In this document: positions 8,962 to 18,903 of the stretch, one piece after another | Layout: every line of letters begins with the position of its first letter | Numbering within the stretch: position 1 is the first letter of the stretch | Origin: Paenibacillus lentus | GTDB lineage: Bacteria > Bacillota > Bacilli > Paenibacillales > Paenibacillaceae | Length of the DNA: 64,000 nucleotides | Direction: 5' to 3' | Assembly (NCBI RefSeq): GCF_003931855.1 | Contig: NZ_CP034248.1 | Coordinates: 2,108,001 to 2,172,000 of the forward strand | The notes under the pieces: model-generated | Databases searched by the model: none | Told to the model about the DNA's origin: nothing | What the model saw: only the letters and a program-made list of their open reading frames with translations | Position numbers and translations under genes: made by a program

Positions 8962-10656
8962 TTATATTTTGAATCGTTCAATCATGGCATGCAGCTTCTC
9001 CGAAAGGCTGGACAGGAAGCTCGCAGAGGCGCCGACTTCCTCCATGGCCGCGAGCTGTTCCTCGGATGCAGCGGACATCGTCTGAGCTCGTTCTACATTA
9101 TGATTGGCTACTGCGACAATTTCCTCCACAGATCCTACTAAATGGACGGAACGGTCTGATAGCTCTTTGACGTTCGCGGCCACTCCCTCAATCGATTCCG
9201 CAGTGTGTGCGGCCGAGGAGTGGATCGTGGTGAAGGATTGGCCCGCTTGGCGCACAAGCTCTGTGCTGTGAAGCGTCTCCTGCAAGGTCTCGTCCATCGT
9301 TTTGCTGCTTTGATCCATCTGGTTGACGATATGGGCGATGAGGGCAGAAATTTGATCCGCCGATTGTACAGAGCGTTCGGCTAACTTGCGAATAGATGTG
9401 GCGACAACGGCGAAGCCCCGTCCTTGTTCTCCGGCCCGAGCCGCTTCTATTGCGGCATTCAGGGCAAGCAGATTGGTTTCCGTGGAAATTTCCGTCATAA
9501 TGTCGAGAATGCTTTGAATTTCTTGGGAATGGCTGCCGAGTTCTTGAACAATGGAGGACAGCTGTTGTATTTTGTGCTCCATCACTTCCATTTGTTTTAT
9601 GCTAAGCTGCACCGCTTCACGTCCTTGCTCGGAGGATTCGGAGGATTGCTGTGCTGATTGCGCGACAGCCTCCGCCTGGCGGCTGATTTCATCGATAGCT
9701 GCCGCCATGCTCCGGATGACGTCCGAGCTGTCCGCCAAGCTGCGCAGCTGTGTTTCGGTGCCTTCGGTCAGTTGTTCTATCATCTCAGCAGCTTGCTCAC
9801 TTGCTTTGCCCGTCTGGTCGGCGCTGGCGGAGAGCTGCTGGGAGGATGCGGCGACCTGCACGGACGTTCCATTGACCTCGGCGATAAGCTGTCGCAAGCT
9901 TGCGGTCATGTTCCCAAAATCGCGGGCTAGCTGTCCTATTTCATCCCGGCTCTGGATTGCAGGGGGCTGTATACTCAAATCTCCAGCTGCAATCTCGTTG
10001 ACCTGCCGTGAAAGTAGCTCGAGCGGCCGGATCATCCGGTGGATGAAGAAGTAGACACAGACAGCTCCTGCCAGAAGAACCGCTGCGCCGATCGCGAATG
10101 GCAGCGTAATGATTTCCCACGTCCGTTCATGAATGATGGAAGCGTCAAAGTTAATAGTCATTAATCCGACAATCGGGCTCGCAGGATCATGGTTCAGATA
10201 AATCGGCGCATAGCCAGACAATAACTCTACGCCGTCATAAGTGTACACGTCACTGTAAACCGAGTGCTTCATATCTCTAATCATATCCTGATCTGCCTTG
10301 GCTAAGTAAAAGGAGTCGCCAGCCGAGTAACCACGTGCCTGCAAGTACTTGTCGGCGGCTAGAATTTCGCCGTCCAGGGACAGGATAAAGCTTTCTTTAA
10401 ACAAGGATTTATGGTCGACCGTCCAATTTAATTGTTCCTCGACGAGGGGAAGAACGGACGTGTCTCCTTGAAGCAATTGTTCGATCATTCGGGGATCCAC
10501 TAGCCCCGTAGTAATGTTGGCGCAGCCCAGCACCTCAATACCGACGGAAGTTTTAATTTGACGGTAGGCGGTTTGATAGCTGAATCCCCCGATTAGGGCC
10601 CCGATCACAAGGAGCAGACTGATGATGGCTAAAGTAATTTTTCTTGCTAATCCCAT
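8962..10656 (-). CDS. Methyl-accepting chemotaxis protein
   Basis: A 564-residue transmembrane chemoreceptor. A first membrane helix (about 7-29) is followed by an extracellular sensor of about 155 residues that looks like a Cache-type domain, a second helix (about 186-208), HAMP (to about 262) and a methyl-accepting signalling domain with the conserved tip [18 protein letters not shown]. It signals to CheA/CheW; the ligand cannot be predicted. It stands alone and is divergent from thpR across a 150-base AT-rich gap. Confidence 0.93.
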   Translation of the reverse strand: MGLARKITLAIISLLLVIGALIGGFSYQTAYRQIKTSVGIEVLGCANITTGLVDPRMIEQLLQGDTSVLPLVEEQLNWTVDHKSLFKESFILSLDGEILAADKYLQARGYSAGDSFYLAKADQDMIRDMKHSVYSDVYTYDGVELLSGYAPIYLNHDPASPIVGLMTINFDASIIHERTWEIITLPFAIGAAVLLAGAVCVYFFIHRMIRPLELLSRQVNEIAAGDLSIQPPAIQSRDEIGQLARDFGNMTASLRQLIAEVNGTSVQVAASSQQLSASADQTGKASEQAAEMIEQLTEGTETQLRSLADSSDVIRSMAAAIDEISRQAEAVAQSAQQSSESSEQGREAVQLSIKQMEVMEHKIQQLSSIVQELGSHSQEIQSILDIMTEISTETNLLALNAAIEAARAGEQGRGFAVVATSIRKLAERSVQSADQISALIAHIVNQMDQSSKTMDETLQETLHSTELVRQAGQSFTTIHSSAAHTAESIEGVAANVKELSDRSVHLVGSVEEIVAVANHNVERAQTMSAASEEQLAAMEEVGASASFLSSLSEKLHAMIERFKI

Positions 10657-10806
10657 TCTAATGTAGTTCTCCTATCATAAAAATTTTATATATATATTTG
10701 TTTATATTAATTATAAATCTGAAATGTTTGTGAAATAATAACGACAAGTGTCTAATTGTGTCGAAAAAACAACTATTGAGAATAAATTCACAAGGAGAAG
10801 TGATCT

Positions 10807-11376
10807 ATGTCACCGGAAGGGGAGAAATGGCGCTTATTCGTTGCTGTCCCATTACCAAATCCCGTCAAAGAGCGACTGCACAGCTGGTGTCTAGAGCGGC
10901 AAAATGACTTGAAGTTTCGTAGGTGGGTACATCCGGCGGATTATCATATTACCCTGCAATTTCTCGGAGATACTCCGCCAGAGAAGGTAGCTCCTATATT
11001 GGAAGTGCTACAGAAGGCAGCAGCCGAGATTGAACCCTTTCGACTGGAGGCTGCGGGCATCGGAGTTTTCGGCTCACCCAGTCGGCCCCGCGTGCTGTGG
11101 AGCGGTGTGCAAGGAGAAATGACTTCCCTGCACCAGCTCCATAGCCGGGTAACCGCGGCAAATGCAGAATTGGGGTACGTGCCTGAAGAACGTCCATATG
11201 CCCCTCACATCACGTTAGCCCGCAAGTTTTCAGAGGGTGCCCGGTTGCAGGAATCGCTGCTAAATAAAGGATTATCGTTTGGGGATTGGACAAATGACAC
11301 CATTTTAGTGTATCGTACTAGGGTAACCGTAAGTCCGATGTATGAGGTAGTAGGAATCATATCTTTGCAGAAATGA
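10807..11376 (+). CDS. thpR: RNA 2',3'-cyclic phosphodiesterase (2H family)
   Basis: A 189-residue 2H phosphoesterase with both catalytic HxTx motifs, H47 in HITLQF and H134 in HITLAR. Family members hydrolyse 2',3'-cyclic phosphate ends of RNA. Length is typical. ACAAGGAGAAG lies upstream of the ATG and a strong terminator follows, so it is a single-gene transcript. Confidence 0.9.
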   Translation: MSPEGEKWRLFVAVPLPNPVKERLHSWCLERQNDLKFRRWVHPADYHITLQFLGDTPPEKVAPILEVLQKAAAEIEPFRLEAAGIGVFGSPSRPRVLWSGVQGEMTSLHQLHSRVTAANAELGYVPEERPYAPHITLARKFSEGARLQESLLNKGLSFGDWTNDTILVYRTRVTVSPMYEVVGIISLQK

Positions 11377-11416
11377 ATTTCCTCGTTTCTCCGTTAGTTG
11401 CAGAGTGGTTGTAAGG

Positions 11417-11445
11417 AGAGCCTTCCTTCTCGGAAGGCTCTTTAT
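11417..11445 (+). terminator. Terminator after thpR
   Basis: GAGCCTTCC and GGAAGGCTC arms with a 5-base loop are followed by TTTAT. Confidence 0.85.
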
Positions 11446-11538
11446 GTCGAACTTTTTAGAGATAGTATTCAAAACCTCTTTTTTCGGTTACATAGTTGAA
11501 AGGGTCATTTCAGAGATACTGTAATTGTAGGAGGCCAT

Positions 11539-12387
11539 ATGTATATTTTTAGACAGAATCGTTATATCACGCTTTTAATCAGTGCAATTCTAGTATGTTC
11601 AGGGTCGATTTTATTATTATGGGGTCATATGGATCAGAGCCAAAATCGTGCTCGTTCAATCGAGCTTTCATCAAATAATAAGTCTATTTTCGTAAAGCAG
11701 CAGAATCGTAATACTGCCGTGAATATGAACGCATCCCTGAATCAGGAGAGGCGTATTTATCGACCCGTCGTTCCAGTGATTTCCAGACTACAGATGAAGA
11801 AACAAGGCGAATCCAAGACAAGTGAGCGTTTTCAGCTTTTGTTCACACGCAATCTGATAGCAGCAGAGCAGGCTCTGGTGCAACAGAAAGCGGTAAAGGC
11901 TGAGGCGGCTGCAGAAGCAGTAGAAACAATAGATATGTCTCATCCCCCCAACCAAATATACTTCACTCGTACAGAACTGCTTAGCCAGGCAAACAAGGAT
12001 CAAGCGACCTGGAACTACGTTCTAACGGATGAAGAGCTGCATCTTCTTCACAAAATAGTGATGGCAGAAGCAGAGGGTGAACCGTACGAAGGCAAAGTGG
12101 CAGTCGCCAACGTTGTCTTAAACCGGCTACGGTCCGCCAATTACCCCGACACGATTAAGGAAGTTATTTACCAGAAATCTCAATTTAGTCCTGTGCAGAA
12201 CGGAAGGATGGATCGGGTTACTCCAAACGAGGATTCGATTCGTGCTGTAACGGAAGCCTTGCATGGGCGCAAGGAAGTGTCTGATGACACTTATTATTTC
12301 CTGTCTCTATCTTTGGCTACGGATCTGACAGTTGCACACACCAAAAGTAAAACGAAGGAAATTGGGAACCATACCTTCTATAAATAA
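11539..12387 (+). CDS. Cell wall hydrolase, SleB type
   Basis: A 282-residue protein with one N-terminal membrane helix (about 10-29), a low-complexity linker, and a C-terminal Hydrolase_2 (SleB-like) domain from about residue 170 (LHKIVMAEAEGEPYEGKVAVANVVLNRL). The Glu in VMAEAEGE is the likely catalytic residue. Such enzymes cleave peptidoglycan, often during sporulation or germination; absence of the usual LysM/PG-binding repeats suggests a SleB/CwlJ-like rather than vegetative role, but this is inference. It converges on the next gene with a 10-base overlap. Confidence 0.85.
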   Translation: MYIFRQNRYITLLISAILVCSGSILLLWGHMDQSQNRARSIELSSNNKSIFVKQQNRNTAVNMNASLNQERRIYRPVVPVISRLQMKKQGESKTSERFQLLFTRNLIAAEQALVQQKAVKAEAAAEAVETIDMSHPPNQIYFTRTELLSQANKDQATWNYVLTDEELHLLHKIVMAEAEGEPYEGKVAVANVVLNRLRSANYPDTIKEVIYQKSQFSPVQNGRMDRVTPNEDSIRAVTEALHGRKEVSDDTYYFLSLSLATDLTVAHTKSKTKEIGNHTFYK

Positions 12388-13532
12388 ACATAATCCAGCT
12401 TGGCTTCAATGGAGGTTTTCTGCAACAAGCTGAGCACGGCCTTAGCGCAGCGATCCGGCTTATATACCGGGTAACGCAGCGGGCTTACTTTGTCGGATAT
12501 CAGGCTGCTCTGCGCTGGTTCGGTAATCGATGTGAACCATTGATCGATGATTTCGGGAGAGGACAGCTCCATGCCAAACCCTTGACTGACGAAATATTCG
12601 CGGTTCTTGTCTTCCTGTCCAGGAATCGATTCAAAGAATAGCATGGGTATGCGCTTGGCTAGTCCCTCGGTGCATGTCATACCGCCGGGCTTCGTAATTA
12701 AAATATCCGAGGCGTCCATCCATTTGCTTACCTCCTGGGTATGGCCGATGATGGTGATGTTCTCATGCTGCAATGCAGGACAAGCGCGCAGCTTCTCAGC
12801 CAGCTTCTCGTTGCTGCCCGTGCAGCATATGATTTGTACTTTGCTGCGCCAGGCCAAGAGTTTGTCGATGAGTTCATCTTTGAGTAGTAGCCCCCAGCCG
12901 CCTCCCATGACGAGTACGGTAGGCATTTGCTTTATGCCGAGTTCTTTTCTTGCCGAGGTCTTATCCTGGATGCTCCAGAAGTTAGGATGAACCGGTATCC
13001 CGGTTACCTGTACGGCATCGGGGCTGACCCCGCGCTGCAAGAGCAATTGTTTGACCTCTGGCGTGGAGACGAGATATTGGTCCACTTCAGGACTAATCCA
13101 GGCGCCATGGGCATCATAGTCTGTAATTAGTGTATAGAGAGGAATCCGCAGTCCCGAGGCGCGCAGCCTTGCGATTACGGCATTCGGAATCGGATGCGTG
13201 CAAATAATAACATCCGGGTTCAACTGCCCAATTACCTGTGAAGCATGTTGATAGAACATTTTATGAAGGGCCAGCCGGGTTAATCGACCGACTGGTTTTT
13301 CATATTTTTTGCGATAAAGCATTCCTACTAATGCTGGGCTCGTATTTACGGTAACCCGGTAAGCAGACAAAATCCACGGGGCGATAATCGGATTAAGGAA
13401 TGAGCCAAGCTCCATTACTTTTGTCTGTGCCTCGGGGCATATTTTCTTTATGCCGGCGGCTAACGCATGACCGGCCTGGGTATGACCGCGGCCGAATCCC
13501 TCCGATAAAATCAGCACTCGTTTTTTGGACAT
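12378..13532 (-). CDS. MGDG-synthase-type glycosyltransferase (UgtP-like)
   Basis: A 384-residue GT28-family enzyme with the MGDG synthase N-terminal fold (LILSEGFGRGHTQAGHAL) and the C-terminal nucleotide-sugar site (DILITKPGGMTCTEGLAK). Relatives transfer sugar from UDP-glucose or UDP-galactose onto diacylglycerol to make glycolipids and the lipoteichoic acid anchor. B. subtilis UgtP has the same length. Acceptor and donor are inferred from family. Its last codons overlap the convergent SleB-type gene. Confidence 0.85.
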   Translation of the reverse strand: MSKKRVLILSEGFGRGHTQAGHALAAGIKKICPEAQTKVMELGSFLNPIIAPWILSAYRVTVNTSPALVGMLYRKKYEKPVGRLTRLALHKMFYQHASQVIGQLNPDVIICTHPIPNAVIARLRASGLRIPLYTLITDYDAHGAWISPEVDQYLVSTPEVKQLLLQRGVSPDAVQVTGIPVHPNFWSIQDKTSARKELGIKQMPTVLVMGGGWGLLLKDELIDKLLAWRSKVQIICCTGSNEKLAEKLRACPALQHENITIIGHTQEVSKWMDASDILITKPGGMTCTEGLAKRIPMLFFESIPGQEDKNREYFVSQGFGMELSSPEIIDQWFTSITEPAQSSLISDKVSPLRYPVYKPDRCAKAVLSLLQKTSIEAKLDYVYL

Positions 13533-13647
13533 GATATCACCTGCTTTAGAATAGATCCGTCCCTTTTGGGCGGTTTTTTCTTACTTGAATAAGACACAAT
13601 GCTAATACCTGTTTTCTAGTTTAAAAGGTTGCGATATGAAACAAAAG

Positions 13648-13759
13648 AGCCTGCAGACTGGTCGATAGCTGGACTAAAGTCGGGGAAAAATCACTGAAAG
13701 GGAAAAAAATCCACGCTCAGGTTAACTGGCTGGATAATCCGGGAATTATAGCAGGCTCA
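13648..13759. other. Intergenic inverted repeat, possible structured RNA
   Basis: The 262 bases between two minus-strand genes (13533-13794) contain GAGCCTGC and its exact complement GCAGGCTC 96 bases apart, which could close a long stem. A CCGTCC/GGGCGG hairpin followed by T6 sits at about 13559-13582 on the plus strand. No known riboswitch core was recognised, and chance pairing of an 8-mer over this span is not negligible. Confidence 0.2.
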
Positions 13760-13777
13760 TATTTTTGGCATAAAAGA

Positions 13778-13810
13778 CAACCCGAAGCGAGGGATCACCC
13801 TGCTTCGGGC
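13778..13810 (-). terminator. Terminator overlapping the end of bactofilin gene 1
   Basis: On the minus strand CCCGAAGC and GCTTCGGG arms enclose the bactofilin stop codon and are followed by TTGTCTTTT. The stop codon thus sits in the hairpin loop. Confidence 0.65.
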
Positions 13811-14214
13811 TGTGCTGCTTTTTTTTTGGATTTTTTTACGGAATCGGCTTCGGGGATCGGTACGGTTACTGCCTTCTCCATTTTGCTGGTCCCGTTTAAC
13901 AGACCGCCTTCCGCTATGACGAGTTTCGCTACGTTTACATTTCCTTCAACCCGTCCGCTGCTCGAAATCGTTAGTCGGCCCTGCGAGGAAATATCACCGA
14001 TGACTTTGCCAGCTACTATGATATCTGTACCCTTAATATTCGAATAGGCCTCCCCGGTCTCACCGATGATCACCTGCCCCTGACAATGTATTTCTCCATG
14101 GAATGCACCTTCTATTCTCAGGTTTGCTTCACACTCCAGCTTTCCCTCAGCCTGGCTGCCCTGTCCGATTAAAGTCCCCTGCCAGCCGCTTATTTTTTTA
14201 TGGTCCTTGAACAT
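13795..14214 (-). CDS. Bactofilin (polymer-forming cytoskeletal protein), copy 1
   Basis: A 139-residue DUF583/bactofilin protein. The core (about 14-115) is a run of short beta-helix repeats (GKLECEANLRIEGAFHGEIH, SNIKGTDIIVAGKVIGDI), with a Lys-rich tail. Bactofilins polymerise without nucleotide at the membrane and often recruit peptidoglycan hydrolases. It follows an M23 peptidase gene by 32 bases, and an equivalent pair is found at 23.1-24.5 kb. Confidence 0.92.
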   Translation of the reverse strand: MFKDHKKISGWQGTLIGQGSQAEGKLECEANLRIEGAFHGEIHCQGQVIIGETGEAYSNIKGTDIIVAGKVIGDISSQGRLTISSSGRVEGNVNVAKLVIAEGGLLNGTSKMEKAVTVPIPEADSVKKSKKKAAQPEAG

Positions 14215-14246
14215 GTATTTTATCCTCCGTTCATGAATGGGATATA

Positions 14247-15215
14247 TTATTGCAAGTAAGAGAGCGGGTTAACCTTCTTGTCCCCCTTCACAATCTCAAA
14301 GTGCAAATGCGGGCCAGTGCTTCTACCGGTGTTGCCTAATTTTGCGATGGTTTGCCCCTTTTTCACGGTCTCGCCTTCGGAAACCTGAATCTCATTTAAA
14401 TGCATATACCAGCTTTGTAATCCATTCGGGTGTTGAATTATAATATATTTGCCTCTTGAATGATTATTTTCCGCTGCGATGACTTTACCGGCTGCAGCAG
14501 CGTAAATAGGGTCTCCAACCTTGCCAGCGATGTCAATTCCTGCATGAAAGGCCGCTTTGCCCGTAAACGGATCGGTTCGATAACCGAAGTTCGATGTAAG
14601 GCGAGTGGACAATGTGGGCCACTCCGAAGGGGTTCCTGAAATGGAATATTCCGTTTGCTTGGCTTTTTGCAACGTTGCTGGCAGACTCTTCTCAATTTCA
14701 TCCAGCATGGCGCTGATTTCCAGGAAATCATCACGTGTATCCTGAGCCAAACCTTCAATTTCTTGATCATATACGGCAATAAATTCGCCGCCCCTTCCTA
14801 AAGATTCGCTCCAGGATAGGGAGGACAGCCTGCCCGAATCGCTCTGACTTCCATATTTATCTATAAACTTTTGCAGTTCGGCTTCCAGTTCGCTTACTCG
14901 CTCCATACGATCCATCAATGCTTTGGATTGTCCTGATAATGAAATGACCTGACTTTGCAGCCGCTCGATTGCTTGATTCCTGTCCGTGACGACGGCCTCG
15001 AATTTGAGATTTTGCAGCTTCAGTGTTTCCTCCAAACGCGAAATGGTATTCTCCGATTGCAATTGCAAGCTGACGATGAGACCGGAAATGGACAGGAGGG
15101 CGACGATTGGCACAGCAATGACAAACGGTTTCGATACCTGGATTTGCTTGACAGGCTGATTCGCTTCCCGAAGAACAAGCAGCGTCATGCGATGGGGTAA
15201 ACTAGCACTTCTCAT
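14247..15215 (-). CDS. M23 family peptidoglycan endopeptidase, copy 1
   Basis: A 322-residue membrane-anchored protein: short cytoplasmic N-terminus, one helix at about 29-51, a coiled-coil stalk (about 55-125), and a C-terminal LytM/M23 domain with zinc ligands in HAGIDIAG and HLHFEIV and the MHL motif. It should cleave peptide cross-links of the wall from outside the membrane. It is the first gene of a two-gene unit with bactofilin 1. Confidence 0.92.
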   Translation of the reverse strand: MRSASLPHRMTLLVLREANQPVKQIQVSKPFVIAVPIVALLSISGLIVSLQLQSENTISRLEETLKLQNLKFEAVVTDRNQAIERLQSQVISLSGQSKALMDRMERVSELEAELQKFIDKYGSQSDSGRLSSLSWSESLGRGGEFIAVYDQEIEGLAQDTRDDFLEISAMLDEIEKSLPATLQKAKQTEYSISGTPSEWPTLSTRLTSNFGYRTDPFTGKAAFHAGIDIAGKVGDPIYAAAAGKVIAAENNHSRGKYIIIQHPNGLQSWYMHLNEIQVSEGETVKKGQTIAKLGNTGRSTGPHLHFEIVKGDKKVNPLSYLQ

Positions 15216-15394
15216 GGCATCTCCTTCCCGTATATTTGATAGCTACTACTACTTTATCTATTCTTATGTCTCTTAAAACATGTCAAAAAAGTCATCTTGT
15301 CTCATATAGTTCATATTGTAAATAAACGAACGACAGGTAAATGAATAATTTGGGAATAGCTTGGTTAATGCTGAGTGGAGGAAGGGTGAGGCGT

Positions 15395-16825
15395 ATGTGG
15401 TGGTTAGTTCTTATATTGCTCGCATTTATTTTTCAAATCGCTACCATTCTTATTCTGGAATTCCGCAATCCCGGCAAGGCGTTAGCTTGGATGCTGATCC
15501 TGTTCCTCTTTCCCGTTATAGGCTTCATTCTGTACTATTTCGTGGCGCAGGATTATAAGAAAAGGCGAAAGCTGCGGAACCGTGGCTCAAGGGTATTTCA
15601 GGAGGTTCGGGACAGACTCTGGCAGCAGACCGTAATTATAGATTGCATGGATGACATGAACAATTCGGAATATCGACATCAAGAGCGGCTCTTCGGCTTG
15701 CTTACGCATATTTCAGAGAGCCCTATTACCGGCTGCAACGAAACAAAGGTGTTGACGGACGGGGAGCGGACTTTTGCGGCGATGCTAGCCGCGATGGAGC
15801 TGGCCCGGGATCATATACATATGGAGTCTTACATTTTCCGCGCGGATGGTATAGGACATCAGTTCAAGAACGTGATGATTCGGAAGGTTCAGGAAGGTGT
15901 GAAGGTCAGGTTAATCTGTGATGGACTCGGCAGCTATCATTTAAAAAGTTCATTCGTAAAAGAGCTACAGGATGGGGGGGTAGAAGTGTATTTTTTTCTG
16001 CCGCCGTTGATTGCTACGATTGATCGTAGAGTCAACTACCGTAATCATCGTAAAATACTTGTGGTGGATGGGACGGTAGGCTTTGTCGGCGGGCTCAATG
16101 TCGGGGATGAATATTTGGGGCTGGATGGAAAGCTTGGCTATTGGCGCGATACGCATTTGCAAATTAACGGGGATGCGGTGTATTTTTTGCAAAATGCGTT
16201 TCTGGGGGATTGGCGTCTGGCTTCAGGCCAGCGGATTAATGATCCTAAGCTGTACCCTGAGCATCATTGCCAAGGCAATGAACAGGTACAGGTGCTCACC
16301 AGCGGTCCCGATCAGCATTGGGATGCCATTCAGGAGATGTGCTTTGGGGCGATTGCAGTTGCCAAACGGCGCATTTGGATGACTACGCCTTATTTTATCC
16401 CGGATTCCAGTGTGTATAATGCGATAAAAACGGCTGCCGTCAGCGGGGTGGAGGTGAAAGTAATTATCCCGTACGAGTCGGATAGTAGGATCGTCAAGCT
16501 GGCTTCACTCTCTTATGTAGAGGAGCTGCTTCAGTCCGGAGTGAAATTCTATCAGTACCAGAAGGGGTTTATCCATGCCAAAGTGATGATCGTGGATGAT
16601 CTGCTCGCTACCGTCGGTACGGCGAATATGGATATGCGCAGCTTCTTCTGCAATTTCGAGATGACGGCGATCCTGTTTGACAAGGCTCCGATTTCTCGGT
16701 TATGCCAGGATTTTCTGAATGATCTAACCGAGAGTAAGGAGATTGAATTGAAGACCTTCTCCCGCCGAACGAGGCAGCAAAAAGGGCTGGAGCTGCTGTG
16801 TAGATTGTTGTCCCCACTCCTCTGA
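15395..16825 (+). CDS. cls: Cardiolipin synthase (PLD family)
   Basis: Two N-terminal membrane helices are followed by two phospholipase-D domains with complete HKD motifs (HRKILVVDGTVGFVGG and HAKVMIVDDLLATVGTANMD). The enzyme joins two phosphatidylglycerols to give cardiolipin. I used the ATG at 15395 (MWWLVLILL), giving 476 residues, the family's usual size; in-frame starts at 15341 and 15386 are possible, and GGAGGAAGG at 15377-15385 fits 15386 or 15395 best. Confidence 0.92.
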   Translation: MWWLVLILLAFIFQIATILILEFRNPGKALAWMLILFLFPVIGFILYYFVAQDYKKRRKLRNRGSRVFQEVRDRLWQQTVIIDCMDDMNNSEYRHQERLFGLLTHISESPITGCNETKVLTDGERTFAAMLAAMELARDHIHMESYIFRADGIGHQFKNVMIRKVQEGVKVRLICDGLGSYHLKSSFVKELQDGGVEVYFFLPPLIATIDRRVNYRNHRKILVVDGTVGFVGGLNVGDEYLGLDGKLGYWRDTHLQINGDAVYFLQNAFLGDWRLASGQRINDPKLYPEHHCQGNEQVQVLTSGPDQHWDAIQEMCFGAIAVAKRRIWMTTPYFIPDSSVYNAIKTAAVSGVEVKVIIPYESDSRIVKLASLSYVEELLQSGVKFYQYQKGFIHAKVMIVDDLLATVGTANMDMRSFFCNFEMTAILFDKAPISRLCQDFLNDLTESKEIELKTFSRRTRQQKGLELLCRLLSPLL

Positions 16826-16851
16826 CTAAAAGGCGATTCTACGGCCCTGCC

Positions 16852-17736
16852 CTATTTCAAATGCTGCAGGATAAGCTGAACAGATTGCGGAGGAACGTCT
16901 GCCAGCAAATCCCCTTTTTGTTTGAGGCGTTCCCCGATATTGTGCAGGTTGAAATCGGAGGGGTGAGGATTGTTGCGCACCTCTTCCCAGGTCAGCGGTG
17001 TAGATACACTGGCGGCAGGACGCGCCCGGGGGGTGTAGGGGGCGGCCAGTGTTTTTCCGGCATAATGCTGCAAATAGTCAAAATAGATTTTGTCGCCGCG
17101 ATCCTTCTTTAATCGTTCGATCGTAAAGAGTGTGGGATATTTCTCCGTGGCGTAACGGGCGACAAAGTGCCCGATCATCCGAAGCTCGTCGAAGGTGACG
17201 CCGTATTCTATCGGCACGATGATCTGTACGCCGGTCGCTCCAGAAGTTTTCGGTACGGATTGAAGACCTAGGGAGCTCAATATGTCTCCTACGTAGACAG
17301 CAGCTTCCATAATGCGCGGTTCCTCCTCCTGCGAAGGATCCAAGTCGATCATCCATTCACAGGGCAGCTGCTCGTGAACATAATGCAGTGATGGATGGAA
17401 TTCAATGCATGCCAAATTGCCCAGCCACAACAATACTGGCAGACGATTCAACACCACGTAATCGACACCTTCATGCACGGAAGTGTGCACGAATGTCGGT
17501 AAAGGCTCCGGCGCATTTTTCTGATAGAAAAATTTGCGCCCCACCCCATCGGGATAACGGATCGTGGTAAGAAGACGGTTCTGGCAATAACGCAGCAGAT
17601 AGGGCGAAATTTCCGCCAGCTTCTCCAAGTACAGCTTTTTCGTTATTCCTGCTTCCGGCCACAGCAGCTTATCGGGATTGGATATCGTAATTTCCTCGCC
17701 GTCTACGACGATCGTGCCTTTTGTTGTTTTGGCCAT
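16852..17736 (-). CDS. LigD-type NHEJ polymerase (stand-alone primase-polymerase)
   Basis: A 294-residue archaeo-eukaryotic primase-like polymerase of the LigD PolDom family, with the metal-binding DxD in WMIDLDPS and the VPKTSGATGVQI segment. It fills gaps and adds ribonucleotides at double-strand breaks held by Ku. In B. subtilis this domain is fused to the ligase; here it is a separate gene, divergent from the ligase. It begins MAKTTKG with AAAGGAG upstream on the minus strand. Confidence 0.92.
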   Translation of the reverse strand: MAKTTKGTIVVDGEEITISNPDKLLWPEAGITKKLYLEKLAEISPYLLRYCQNRLLTTIRYPDGVGRKFFYQKNAPEPLPTFVHTSVHEGVDYVVLNRLPVLLWLGNLACIEFHPSLHYVHEQLPCEWMIDLDPSQEEEPRIMEAAVYVGDILSSLGLQSVPKTSGATGVQIIVPIEYGVTFDELRMIGHFVARYATEKYPTLFTIERLKKDRGDKIYFDYLQHYAGKTLAAPYTPRARPAASVSTPLTWEEVRNNPHPSDFNLHNIGERLKQKGDLLADVPPQSVQLILQHLK

Positions 17737-17951
17737 GGGTATGCTCCTTTCATCCGATTGATTTCCTTAAAATTTAGATTTATGATCCGTTCGTTTAAGC
17801 ATGAATCAGTGCTTTTCTTTTAGGCTTACCCATTGATAACAAATTAACCGCTAGAGCTCGCATTCTGTACATAGAATGGAAGTACGGCAGCATGGGTAGA
17901 CTTGGGAACATAAATGATGAGATTCAAGAACAGATGGTAGGAGGAATAAGC

Positions 17952-18899
17952 ATGAAGCTGAAACCGGTAGCTCCATTTGAGCCGATACGGTCGGAGATTC
18001 TTCCGGCTGGGCCGGGTTGGATTACACAGGTAAAATGGGACGGTGTGCGAATGCTAACCTATTATGACGGTCATGAAGCACGTCTTATTAACCGCAAAGG
18101 GAATGAGCGGAGCAAGCAATATCCTGAGTTTATGGACTTGTCCTCCTATTGCCGTGCGGATTCGATTATTCTGGACGGAGAAATGATCGCGCTGAACGCG
18201 GACAGGCCGTCCTTCCATGAGATCATGAGGCGGGACAGTCTGCGGCGGGAACAGGAAATTCGTTTCGCCGTCAAGCGGATTCCGGCTATTTATATGATAT
18301 TTGATGTTCTGTACTATAACGGGGAATGGGTGATCAATCGTACGCTGGCCGAGCGGCAGGAGCTGCTGCAAGAGATCATTGTTCCAAACGCGCAGCTTCA
18401 GCTTGTTCCCAGCTACAGCGATGGAGAGAGCTTGTTCGCAGTAATGAAGGAGCGGGGGTGGGAAGGCGTTGTCAGCAAACGGCTGGACAGTACTTATGCA
18501 ATCGGCGGTAAAGACGGGCGCTGGCAAAAGCTCAAGCTCGGCTATGATTTATACGCCGTAATCGGTGGCGCTACTTACCGAGACGGGATTATGAATGCTC
18601 TGCTACTTGGCTTATACGATGAAAATGGACAATTCATTTATATCGGGCATACCGGCAGTGGGAAGCTGAATCAGGATGCCTGGCGAAGCCTCACCGATCA
18701 AATATCCGTGCTAATGGTGGAGGATAGAACCTTTCACAATATTCCGCAGCGGATTAAGGGGGCCGTCTGGGTTCAGCCCTTGCTTACGGTGAAGGTGCAA
18801 TTTATGGAGTGGACTCCCGGCGGAACGTTGCGTCATCCGGTATTGCAGGGGATGGCTGACATACCGCCGCAGAGCTGTTCGGTTACGCAGAACAAGTAG
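17952..18899 (+). CDS. ATP-dependent DNA ligase (LigD ligase-type)
   Basis: A 315-residue ATP-dependent ligase with the adenylation motif KWDGVR (nucleotidyl Lys K28), the RLINRKGNE and LDGEMIA motifs, and a C-terminal OB fold. It seals breaks in non-homologous end joining. I chose the ATG at 17952 (MKLKPVAPFEP) with TAGGAGGAAT upstream; the frame extends back to 17892 without a good site. It is divergent from the polymerase gene and converges on ku with a 4-base gap. Confidence 0.92.
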   Translation: MKLKPVAPFEPIRSEILPAGPGWITQVKWDGVRMLTYYDGHEARLINRKGNERSKQYPEFMDLSSYCRADSIILDGEMIALNADRPSFHEIMRRDSLRREQEIRFAVKRIPAIYMIFDVLYYNGEWVINRTLAERQELLQEIIVPNAQLQLVPSYSDGESLFAVMKERGWEGVVSKRLDSTYAIGGKDGRWQKLKLGYDLYAVIGGATYRDGIMNALLLGLYDENGQFIYIGHTGSGKLNQDAWRSLTDQISVLMVEDRTFHNIPQRIKGAVWVQPLLTVKVQFMEWTPGGTLRHPVLQGMADIPPQSCSVTQNK

Positions 18900-18903
18900 G
18901 AAA

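Noticed and set aside
9424..10054. Plus-strand frames inside the chemoreceptor gene
   Set aside because: Cys/Ser-rich shadow translations opposite an unmistakable MCP signalling domain.
13648..14047. Plus-strand protein running from the intergenic gap into the bactofilin antisense
   Set aside because: The frame has a protein-like stretch but no start or ribosome site and continues opposite a real bactofilin gene.
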